DNA of 64,000 nucleotides, from the NCBI RefSeq assembly GCF_010537335.1, contig NZ_AP019711.1, positions 1,488,001 to 1,552,000 on the forward strand, read 5' to 3'. A model generated the notes under the pieces. The model searched no databases and was not told where the DNA came from. It worked only from the letters and a program-made list of their open reading frames with translations. This document shows, one piece after another, positions 18,438 to 25,246 of this stretch (its first letter is position 1; each line of letters starts with the position of its first letter). The stretch comes from Amedibacterium intestinale (GTDB lineage Bacteria > Bacillota_I > Bacilli_A > Erysipelotrichales > Erysipelotrichaceae). The translations under genes were made by a program, and so were the position numbers.

Positions 18438-18568
18438 GATCTTTATCGGCTTGTTTTCTGGAATTTACAAGAATGAGATGGAAATTAGATTAAACATATT
18501 TAATATTTTGTAAACAAGTGTATATATTTTACATATACTATAATTATCATAATATATACTTAAATCTT

Positions 18569-18690
18569 TTGACATATGCGTGCATAATTGTATGTTGAAG
18601 GTAGAAATACCGCAAACAGTACGGCTCCTACCGCCATAAGTGTAGGGCGTTAAAGTGTGGAGGGATGCATAATCCTTCCTTTTAATTTTT
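18569..18690 (+). ncRNA. Candidate small structured RNA
   Basis: TTGACA (18569-18574), a 16-base spacer and TATGTT (18591-18596) could be a promoter. The following 90 bases are more GC-rich than the surroundings and fold into GGTAG/CTACC (18600-18632) with an inner CCG/CGG pair, CGCC/GGCG (18632-18649), and a terminator hairpin GGAGGGAT-GCATA-ATCCTTCC with a T-rich tail (18659-18690). I recognise no Rfam family. It may instead be a remnant of a transposon end. Confidence 0.4.
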
Positions 18691-18910
18691 TATAAAACAC
18701 TTAGCATTATTCTTCATCAGAAGAAAACCAAAGAAATTAAATTTGGTTACTGTAATTATGATTTGTTAGAAGATAAAATGAAGGAATGGGAAACTCAAAA
18801 CCATTGATGATATCTGAGTCTTTTTCGCATATTTGAGAATATGGGGTTAGAATATTGTATCTTACGTTTCGCATATTTATCGCTTACCGTTTTTAATTGA
18901 TAAATATACA

Positions 18911-18971
18911 AAAAAAACTCAAATCGAGTCTTAGCCGATAAATAAAGGCTTTTGATGATTGATTTGAGTTT
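18911..18971 (-). terminator. Terminator behind cassette-end module 2
   Basis: Eleven-base arms AAACTCAAATC/GATTTGAGTTT with an internal AGCC/GGCT pair and T7 on the minus strand. It lies about 30 bases beyond the pseudo-rpsI tail, as the real terminator does behind rpsI. The sequence differs from the other two, only the arrangement is shared. Confidence 0.75.
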
Positions 18972-19002
18972 CTTTGAATTGTTTTGAATATTCCCAAAAA
19001 TC

Positions 19003-19075
19003 AACGTTTTGAGAACTCCGAAGCCTTATAAAACAAGGGTTTTAAAAGCGTTTTTGTTGCATACGTATTGCATTG
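19003..19075. repeat. Cassette-end module, copy 2
   Basis: AACGTTTTGAGAACT (19003-19017) is identical over 15 bases to the last codons of rpsI. On the minus strand it reads E-F-S-K-R-stop, like the rpsI C-terminus. TTTTGTTGCATACGTATTG starts 49 bases to the right. It closes the cassette that carries the DUF4143 ATPase. Confidence 0.75.
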
Positions 19076-19134
19076 TCAAAGCATCTTATAACAACATATC
19101 ACTATTCTTTAATAGCAATAGCTTCTTAGGAGTT

Positions 19135-20406
19135 TTAAAAGATTTCAACTCTATTTAACAAGAAATCAATTAAACTGCAATGATAAATCCCGTGATTGTC
19201 ATAATAATTATGAGATATATCATTCCTAATGATAATCTTTTTAAAGAAGTCATTCGTTAGTTTCAAAGAATTCAATTCAGAATTTATTTTTTCTTCTTCA
19301 TCCATTCTTAATGCTGATTGAATATATATTCTTTTATCACCATCATTGACCACAAAGTCTACTTCTTTTACAGCTGTAGTTCTATTTGTACGATCATATA
19401 CGACTCCTACATCAACTGAGTAACCTCTTCTTATCAACTCAAGATATATGATATTTTCCATTAAATGACCAGGATCAAATTGTCTAAAATTTAGTCTAGC
19501 ATTTCTAAGTCCAACATCTGTAAAATAATATTTATTCGGGTATTTAAAATATGATTTCCCTTTTATATCATATCTTTTTGCTATCAAGATTAAAAAAGCA
19601 TTAACAGAATGATTAATATAATGACTAACAAGAATATTGTCTATTTTCTCTTTCTTCTCATTAGAAATGGCATTTGCGACTTTTGTAGGATTTGTTAAAG
19701 ATGAGATTTGTGAAGATAAGTAGTCAAGAATTTCTTCTAATATATCTTCCCTTTCTATACGATTCCTTTCCTTAATATCTTTAATATAGACTTCCTCATA
19801 AAGTGATAACAAATATTTTTTCTTAGCATTATCATCTTTTAATTGTGTTAACCTTGGCATTCCTCCATAGAGCATATATTCTTCTAAGCATTTTCTTTCA
19901 TCTCCACCCTTATATGAATAATACTCTTCAAAAGATAGAGGATAAACATGAATTTGAGTTGATCTTCCTCTAAATTCAGTTAAGATATCACTTGCCAACA
20001 TTTTAGAATTTGAACCTGTAACATATACATCTATATTCTTATATGATTTTAATTCATTTAGCATGTCATAAACAGTTACTTCAATATTGCCATTTTCTTT
20101 GTCAATAGTTTTTATGCTCATCTGAATTTCATCAATAAACACATAATACTTACTGTCATCATCTTTTATAACCGATTCAACATAATCACATAAAAGAATA
20201 GGATTACGATATTTATAGTATTTTCTTTGATCCAGTGAAATAGCAATAATATTTTTATCTGATACTCCTGTTGATATAAGATAATCTCTAAATAATTCAA
20301 ATAAAAGAACTGATTTCCCACATCTTCTAAGACCAGTGATTACTTTTACTTGTCCGTCCCACATACTAGATTTAATTTCTTCTAAATAAAAATCTCGATT
20401 AATCAT
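19135..20406 (-). CDS. AAA-type ATPase with DUF4143 domain
   Basis: 423 residues. Walker A GLRRCGKS (25-32), Walker B YYVFIDEIQ (about 92-100) and a sensor TGSNSKML are intact; the C-terminal half is DUF4143 with a nuclease-like KEVDFVV strand near 340. Such proteins (COG1373) are abundant, often horizontally spread and of unknown role. TACCTCC complement gives a GGAGGTA ribosome binding site. The gene fills one cassette of the rpsI array and has its own promoter framed by two inverted repeats. No partner gene is adjacent. A role in defence or toxin-antitoxin function is possible but unsupported. Confidence 0.88.
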   Translation of the reverse strand: MINRDFYLEEIKSSMWDGQVKVITGLRRCGKSVLLFELFRDYLISTGVSDKNIIAISLDQRKYYKYRNPILLCDYVESVIKDDDSKYYVFIDEIQMSIKTIDKENGNIEVTVYDMLNELKSYKNIDVYVTGSNSKMLASDILTEFRGRSTQIHVYPLSFEEYYSYKGGDERKCLEEYMLYGGMPRLTQLKDDNAKKKYLLSLYEEVYIKDIKERNRIEREDILEEILDYLSSQISSLTNPTKVANAISNEKKEKIDNILVSHYINHSVNAFLILIAKRYDIKGKSYFKYPNKYYFTDVGLRNARLNFRQFDPGHLMENIIYLELIRRGYSVDVGVVYDRTNRTTAVKEVDFVVNDGDKRIYIQSALRMDEEEKINSELNSLKLTNDFFKKIIIRNDISHNYYDNHGIYHCSLIDFLLNRVEIF

Positions 20407-20418
20407 ATTATACCTCCA

Positions 20419-20520
20419 TCTATAAGTGAAAATGTTTGTACTTATAGATATAATAAGCCTTTTACCTTATAAAATCAATTATTATCTATGAGTATAAACG
20501 ACTGTGTTTTAACTTATAGA
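20419..20520 (-). promoter_or_regulatory. Promoter of the DUF4143 gene flanked by two operator-like dyads
   Basis: TTGATT (20473-20478), 17 bases, TATTAT (20450-20455). Immediately downstream lies TCTATAAGT-N12-ACTTATAGA (20419-20448), a perfect 9-base dyad; upstream lies TCTATGAGT-N18-ACTTATAGA (20485-20520), one mismatch. Centres are 69 bases apart. Each dyad is also followed by a TATAAT-like box, so tandem promoters are possible. Confidence 0.6.
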
Positions 20521-20603
20521 TATATTATATACAGCTTTAAAAAAATATTCATAAATGATTTATATTTTAATTTTTATATAGACAGAATAAAAGACTTATC
20601 AAT

Positions 20604-20634
20604 AAAAAAAGATCCAAGATAATCCTGAATCTTT
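20604..20634 (-). terminator. Terminator behind cassette-end module 1
   Basis: Arms AAAGATTCAGGA/TCTTGGATCTTT pair on the minus strand with two G-U pairs and a T7 tail, 20 bases beyond the pseudo-rpsI tail. Confidence 0.75.
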
Positions 20635-20653
20635 CTTCATATTTGTTTTGATT

Positions 20654-20725
20654 AACGTTTAGAGAACTCCGACATATGATAAAATCAACTTTTTTTAGCT
20701 GTTTTGTTGCATACGTGTTGTATTG
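20654..20725. repeat. Cassette-end module, copy 1
   Basis: AACGTTTAGAGAACT (20654-20668) matches the rpsI tail at 14 of 15 bases and again reads E-F-S-K-R-stop on the minus strand. TTTTGTTGCATACGTGTTG begins 48 bases to the right. It closes the cassette carrying the DUF1016 pseudogene nearest rpsI. Confidence 0.75.
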
Positions 20726-20755
20726 ACTTAACTACTCACAAAGACTCACACCCAT

Positions 20756-21440
20756 TTATTCTGTATCATCATTAGATGATAATACAGCTTCAACCTGAGC
20801 AATCAATTGTTCCTTGTCAGGCATATATGTGACATATTTTGATGCAAAAATATTATTACTCAGACCTCCTAATGCATACTGCATATCAACATTCCCCTTA
20901 TCAGTACATAAAATCAAACCAATCGGTGGATTATCATCTTAACGCTAATTCAAGAACCCTCTTTTTGTTAGCCTCGCCATTTGATAACAACAATCTTTCA
21001 AATAATGAAGTGCTTATTTGTCTTTTTAACTCCCTTACTGACCAATTTGCATTAATCGCTTCCTTTTCATAGAAACTACGTTTATCATCATCTGATATAT
21101 ACAGTAATTCACAGTAATGTGACCAGCTTAATTTGCTAGACAGTGTCTGGCAATTTGGATATTTCAAATAAAGTAATCTCATATTTTGAAGGTTTGCTCG
21201 AGAAAATCCTTTCCCAAATTTATTTGTAAGAGTCTTCGATAGTGTAAGTAATTGCTTTTTCCCATATTCGCCACGCTCGGATTTTAACTCATCCTCAACT
21301 ATGATACGTCCTATATTCCAATATGCATTAATTAACTCATTATTAACATTTTTAATAACATTATTTCTAGCATTTACGATAATATAAGTGATTTCATTTA
21401 CTAACGATTCATTATCTAGAAAATTATTTTCCAAAATCAA
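20756..21440 (-). pseudogene. DUF1016 (YhcG-type) nuclease gene with internal deletion, copy A
   Basis: The N-terminal DUF1016 domain is intact for 168 codons from a TTG start (AAAGGAG upstream): NELINAYWNIGRIIVEDE, GKQLLTLSKTLTNKFGKGFS, LSWSHYCELLYI. At 20938 the frame breaks. The next frame carries only the extreme C-terminus DNPPIGLILCTDKGNVDM through FASKYVTYMPDKEQLIAQVE to a stop at 20756. The missing middle is the PD-(D/E)XK catalytic core, so the product cannot cut DNA. A truncated N-terminal protein could still be made. Confidence 0.85.
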
Positions 21441-21490
21441 ATACTCCTTTCAATATTAATTATTCTTATTATACCCCTATTTTAAAAAGA

Positions 21491-21532
21491 AAAAAAGAAG
21501 CATCTAAACTTCTTACAAAGTCTAAATACTTC
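21491..21532 (-). terminator. Terminator of rplM-rpsI
   Basis: Fifteen-base stem (GAAGTATTTAGACTT with AAGTTTAGATGCTTC, three G-U pairs) followed by a T run on the minus strand, 28 bases beyond the rpsI stop. Confidence 0.85.
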
Positions 21533-21557
21533 TCTAATCTTCTCACAACAATTATTA

Positions 21558-21962
21558 CTAACGTTTTGAGAACTGTGGAGCACGACGAGCTGCTTTAAGA
21601 CCGTATTTTTTACGTTCTTTAGCACGTGGATCACGAGTAACGAATCCAGCTGCTTTTAATGCAGGACGATAATCAGCACTTGCTTCCATCAAAGCACGTG
21701 TAATACCGTGACGCATAGCACCAGCCTGACCAGTGTATCCTCCACCTTTAACATTGATTTTGATATCAAATTGTTCTAAAGTTTCAGTTAATTCAAGTGG
21801 TGAACGAACAACCATACGCAAAGTTTCTAGTGGCAAGTATTCTTCTAATGTTTTACCATTAACAACAATATTACCTTTACCCGGAGTCATGAAGACACGA
21901 GCAACAGAAGTTTTACGGCGTCCTGTACCATTGTAAGTTACTGAATTTTTCTTAGCTGCCAT
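21558..21962 (-). CDS. rpsI: 30S ribosomal protein S9
   Basis: 134 residues, universal S9: [18 protein letters not shown] near the N-terminus and the C-terminal [17 protein letters not shown] ending PQFSKR, whose last residues reach the ribosomal P site. AGGAGG-type ribosome binding site upstream. It follows rplM by 13 bases. Its last five codons (21560-21574) are the sequence copied at the three cassette-end modules downstream, which marks the gene 3' end as an insertion target. Confidence 0.98.
   Translation of the reverse strand: MAAKKNSVTYNGTGRRKTSVARVFMTPGKGNIVVNGKTLEEYLPLETLRMVVRSPLELTETLEQFDIKINVKGGGYTGQAGAMRHGITRALMEASADYRPALKAAGFVTRDPRAKERKKYGLKAARRAPQFSKR
21560..21574. repeat. Putative attachment core within the rpsI 3' end
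   Basis: AACGTTTTGAGAACT on the plus strand covers the stop and final FSKR codons. Identical or near-identical cores recur at 20654, 19003 and 18139 in the same orientation, but without the GTTGCATACG motif that follows the other three, consistent with this being the chromosomal end. Confidence 0.65.
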
Positions 21963-21975
21963 TTCTTATTCCTCC

Positions 21976-22413
21976 TTACCCTTTGATTTTCAGCTCAACT
22001 GGTTTCTGAGCTGCATGTGGATGTTCACTACCTGTGTAAACAAACAAGTGTCTACGCATTCTGTCTCCAAGTTTTGTGTGAGGCAACATACCATAAATTG
22101 ATCTTTCAACCCATTCAACAGTATAGTTTTCTTTCATAACACGTGCAGTACGTGTACGAAGTCCTCCAGCATAACCAGAGTGGTTGTAGTATTTCTTAGT
22201 TTCTAATTTGTTTCCTGTCATAACGATTTGGTCAGCGTTGATTACGATAACGAAATCTCCACAGTCAACGTTTGGTGTGTAAGTAGGTTTGTGTTTTCCT
22301 CTTAACACTGATGCTACTTCAGTAGATAAACGACCTAAAGTCATTCCTGCTCCATCTACTACGTACCAAGTACGTTCTACTTCAGCAGGTTTTGTAAAAG
22401 TTGTTTGGCGCAT
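21976..22413 (-). CDS. rplM: 50S ribosomal protein L13
   Basis: 145 residues: MRQTTFTKPAEVERTWYVVD, ADQIVMTGNKLETKKYYNHS and MLPHTKLGDRMRRHLFVYTG are typical. The ATG at 22413 has AAGGAAG eight bases upstream. An upstream TTG at 22503 is the -35 element of the promoter and is not a start. Expression is probably autoregulated through the leader described next. Confidence 0.98.
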   Translation of the reverse strand: MRQTTFTKPAEVERTWYVVDGAGMTLGRLSTEVASVLRGKHKPTYTPNVDCGDFVIVINADQIVMTGNKLETKKYYNHSGYAGGLRTRTARVMKENYTVEWVERSIYGMLPHTKLGDRMRRHLFVYTGSEHPHAAQKPVELKIKG

Positions 22414-22433
22414 ATTTTTTACTTCCTTTCCTA

Positions 22434-22467
22434 TGTAGTTTCCGGGGCTACAAAGGCATAAGTGCCT
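22434..22467 (-). promoter_or_regulatory. L13-type ribosomal protein leader
   Basis: Between promoter and rplM the transcript forms two small hairpins, AGGCA-CTTA-TGCCT and TGTAG-CCCCGGAAA-CTACA, resembling the Firmicute L13 leader at which L13 represses its own operon. Matching was by eye against remembered features. Confidence 0.6.
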
Positions 22468-22474
22468 ATTTAAT

Positions 22475-22503
22475 AGTTTATATTCAAAATGTTTTAAAGT
22501 CAA
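22475..22503 (-). promoter_or_regulatory. Promoter of rplM-rpsI
   Basis: TTGACT (22498-22503), 17 bases, TAAACT (22475-22480), directly upstream of the leader hairpins. Confidence 0.75.
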
Positions 22504-22586
22504 CAGAATTTTATCAAAAATTTTTAAACTTTTTTTATCGCATCTTGTAAAATCTTCTTCTATGAAATACGTTTCCTATCTCTTTG

Positions 22587-23378
22587 TTAAAATTGATGAA
22601 ACTTAATCGTATCTATAATATTAATACCTAGCCCTTCCAAAAAAGAAATCGCTTCATCTCGATACTTATTGTTTTCCATTGCTTTGGGTTCATGAGCGTC
22701 AACACCTATAATAGTCTTATTCCCTACTTCTGCAGCTATTTTCCAAAATTCAGGATGAGGATACTGTGTAGTATTCATAATGTCATTATATGCTGCACCT
22801 GCTAAATTATATTCTAAGGGAATATCCATATCTTTTGCAGCCTGGCATAAACGATAGCTCTGCTGTTTTGAAAATTCATCAAATTTTCTTCGTCCTCGCA
22901 TAAATAAATCTGGATGACATAAATAGGAATACAATCCTGTTTTCATCCCTTCAATTGCTTCATCAACATATTTTTCAAGCATATCGTCTTTCTCACAAGC
23001 TGTACCAAAATACACTCTATCCTCATCTGTTTTATAATAATGATTGCCAAAGATGATGTAATCCAAATGATATTCTTTTAACAATTCTTTTAGCCAAGGC
23101 ATATACTTAGGAAAATATTCACATTCTAAACCTATTTTAATAGAAATCTGATTTTTATATTTTTCTTTTAAAGCAGAAACGCTTCTATAATAGTCGTGAA
23201 ACTGACTATCCTTCATACGCATATGTGCAACAAAATTGCTATCATATTTCCAGGGGGAATGATCAGAAAATCCGATTTCTTCATAACCATTTTTAATTGC
23301 ACTTAAGACATACTCTTCATCAGTTCCAGAAGCATGCATACATCGATAAGTATGCATATGATAATTTGTTTTTCTCAT
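22587..23378 (-). CDS. PHP-domain phosphatase, HisJ family
   Basis: 263 residues. Metal-binding PHP motifs are visible: NYHMHTYRC (5-13), GFSDHSPW (36-43), GLECEYF, FGNHYY, LCHPDLF and GVDAHEP. The best-known family member is histidinol-phosphatase of histidine synthesis. No other his gene is in the window, so a different phosphoester is possible. It is a monocistronic-looking gene between rplM and the tRNAs. Confidence 0.82.
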   Translation of the reverse strand: MRKTNYHMHTYRCMHASGTDEEYVLSAIKNGYEEIGFSDHSPWKYDSNFVAHMRMKDSQFHDYYRSVSALKEKYKNQISIKIGLECEYFPKYMPWLKELLKEYHLDYIIFGNHYYKTDEDRVYFGTACEKDDMLEKYVDEAIEGMKTGLYSYLCHPDLFMRGRRKFDEFSKQQSYRLCQAAKDMDIPLEYNLAGAAYNDIMNTTQYPHPEFWKIAAEVGNKTIIGVDAHEPKAMENNKYRDEAISFLEGLGINIIDTIKFHQF

Positions 23379-23509
23379 ATAATAAACACTTCCTCATTTT
23401 ACTAGCTTACTATACCACAAATCAAAAAAACATATAATAGCTAGTGCTTTATTTTTTTAATTAAACACTCCACCAATTAAAAGAGAATCCATTTAACCTT
23501 ACTAAATGT

Positions 23510-23535
23510 AAAAAAAGATTCCATGTGGAATCTTT
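23510..23535 (-). terminator. Terminator of the tRNA operon
   Basis: AAAGATTCC-ACAT-GGAATCTTT followed by T run on the minus strand, 12 bases beyond tRNA-Ala. Confidence 0.9.
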
Positions 23536-23546
23536 CTAGTTTATCA

Positions 23547-23622
23547 TGGTGGACCGTAGCGGGATCGAACCGCTGACCCCCTGCGTGCAAGGCAGGTGCT
23601 CTCCCAGCTGAGCTAACAGCCC
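23547..23622 (-). tRNA. tRNA-Ala (anticodon TGC)
   Basis: 76 bases with encoded CCA. Cloverleaf parts are clear: acceptor GGGCTGT/ACGGTCC with the alanine identity pair G3-U70, D arm AGCTCAGCTGGGAGAGC, anticodon stem-loop CCTGC-CTTGCAC-GCAGG, and T arm GCGGTTCGATCCCGC. It is 19 bases behind tRNA-Ile. Confidence 0.98.
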
Positions 23623-23641
23623 ATATGTATATTAAATTCGA

Positions 23642-23718
<77 letters not shown>

Positions 23719-23740
23719 GTCTTCCATCGAATGCCTTAAT

Positions 23741-23769
23741 ATAATACCATCCTCCTATCCCTATGTCAA
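23741..23769 (-). promoter_or_regulatory. Promoter of tRNA-Ile-tRNA-Ala
   Basis: TTGACA (23764-23769), 17 bases, TATTAT (23741-23746), 22 bases before the mature tRNA-Ile. Confidence 0.9.
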
Positions 23770-23856
23770 CAACTTTTTTATAATTTTTTTCAATCCTTAA
23801 TTTTACCTCTTTTTAGTAAAAAACAATTCTCAAAAAAAAGAGCTTATAACTAGCTC

Positions 23857-24714
23857 TTAATTGTTCATAAATTCTTTTATTTGCGGAAGTCTGTTTTTTG
23901 TATCCTCATATCCCAAATCAAACCACTTCTGCAACAAATCTTTATCATGTGTATACCGTGTTACACCATAATCTGCACTTGGTCTTAACACAAGTGCTTT
24001 TCCTTTGTTTTCCAAATCTTTCACAATTCCCCATTGTTTATTATAATTCTCATGACGGATTCGTAAAAACTCTTTTACTTTTTTATTTCCAGGATAGAAT
24101 AAAGAAGCTAACATCAACTGCCATTTAGGTGCAGGCTTTCTAATATAATTTTCTTCTTTTGTAGAAATAAAAACATGTTTTTCCATCCCATTTCGAATAC
24201 TTTGTTCAATTGGAATCATATCAACAAGACCTGCATCCATACATTTATGTCCTTTAAAATAAACAGGTCTAGTTAACAAAAACAAAGAGCAGGATGCTTT
24301 CATAAGATTTTGTTCTTCCGGATCAAAATCTTCTTTTGGATAATATTCCACCTGATCATTATCCATATTATAAACACCAATATCCAGTTTTGTTGGATTT
24401 TTCATAAACGTCTTATAATCCAGTGGTTCATGTTTTTCAATAAATTTACAAACATAATCAATCCCAAAGACTCCTTTTTCATGAAGTAAGGGAGAAAGTC
24501 CTATTGCTTTTGGATCACTAGCTGCCTCAACACCACTAAAGCGAAGTCGTTCTCTTTGTTTTGCGACAAATGGCAACAAAACTTCTGCTCCTGCACTAAT
24601 TCCAACAGTATATGGAAAATTAATATCATTATCTAGAAAGCACTGTAAAACACCGCAGGTATATGCTGCTTTTGTTCCTCCGCCTTCACAAATCAATCCA
24701 ATTTTTTTACTCAT
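23857..24714 (-). CDS. Patatin-like phospholipase/acyl hydrolase
   Basis: 285 residues with the patatin catalytic dyad: nucleophile S40 in GISAG (38-42), oxyanion loop EGGGTKAAY (10-18), and D160 in MDAGLVDMIP (D-A-G instead of the commoner D-G-G/A). These enzymes cleave acyl chains from lipids. The ATG at 24714 has GAGGTG eight bases upstream. It is the last gene of a group with a GNAT enzyme and cardiolipin synthase, consistent with a role in membrane lipid turnover. Confidence 0.9.
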   Translation of the reverse strand: MSKKIGLICEGGGTKAAYTCGVLQCFLDNDINFPYTVGISAGAEVLLPFVAKQRERLRFSGVEAASDPKAIGLSPLLHEKGVFGIDYVCKFIEKHEPLDYKTFMKNPTKLDIGVYNMDNDQVEYYPKEDFDPEEQNLMKASCSLFLLTRPVYFKGHKCMDAGLVDMIPIEQSIRNGMEKHVFISTKEENYIRKPAPKWQLMLASLFYPGNKKVKEFLRIRHENYNKQWGIVKDLENKGKALVLRPSADYGVTRYTHDKDLLQKWFDLGYEDTKNRLPQIKEFMNN

Positions 24715-24744
24715 AACTATCACACCTCAACGATAAAATTATAA

Positions 24745-25230
24745 TTATTTTTTTAATATTGTAAAGTTTTCTTTTTTCATAACGAAATTGGTCAAATATG
24801 TATCATTACGTAACACTTCCTGTTTTTTAATGATCTTGTAACCTCTTTTTTCAAAAAAACGACAAGCTGTTATGGAGGAATGCGTTTCAAAACCAAGCGC
24901 CTTGCTTTGTTTTTCCAAAGCATCGCACAATGCACTTGCAATTCCTTTTCTTTGATGATCCTTATGCACATACAAATGATCTAAATATCCAGTTTTATCC
25001 ATATCCGCAAACCCAACAATCTGATGATTGATACAGGCTACCAGCGTTTCATGGCATAACAAACTAGTTTTAAACTTTTCCACATTCATGCCTTCCACCC
25101 ACGCTGCAAGCTGTTTGCTGTCATAATCTTTTTTGTTAACAGTATAAATCGTATCTTTAAACAGTTGTAGTATGATTTTTAAGTCAGCTTCAACATATGG
25201 CCTTATTTCCAAATCTATTTTCTTTTTCAT
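24745..25230 (-). CDS. GNAT-family N-acetyltransferase
   Basis: 161 residues. The acetyl-CoA loop LYVHKDHQRKGIASALCDAL (about 100-119) and the C-terminal FFEKRGYKIIKKQEV are classical GNAT features. The ATG at 25230 is preferred to TTG two codons earlier. It is 16 bases behind the cardiolipin synthase gene. Substrate unknown. Confidence 0.88.
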   Translation of the reverse strand: MKKKIDLEIRPYVEADLKIILQLFKDTIYTVNKKDYDSKQLAAWVEGMNVEKFKTSLLCHETLVACINHQIVGFADMDKTGYLDHLYVHKDHQRKGIASALCDALEKQSKALGFETHSSITACRFFEKRGYKIIKKQEVLRNDTYLTNFVMKKENFTILKK

Positions 25231-25246
25231 CTGCAATTTCTCTCTT

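Noticed and set aside
18569-18690. tnpB 3' end with guide RNA of an IS200/IS605 element
   Set aside because: Only a 15-codon frame is open here and no zinc-ribbon or RuvC-like motif was found; kept only as an alternative to the RNA call.
19135-20406. Toxin-antitoxin or retron system around the DUF4143 gene
   Set aside because: No reverse transcriptase and no second intact gene in the cassette; neighbours are pseudogenes.
22414-22503. Longer L13 starting at TTG 22503
   Set aside because: That TTG is the -35 hexamer of the rplM promoter and the added residues are not L13-like.
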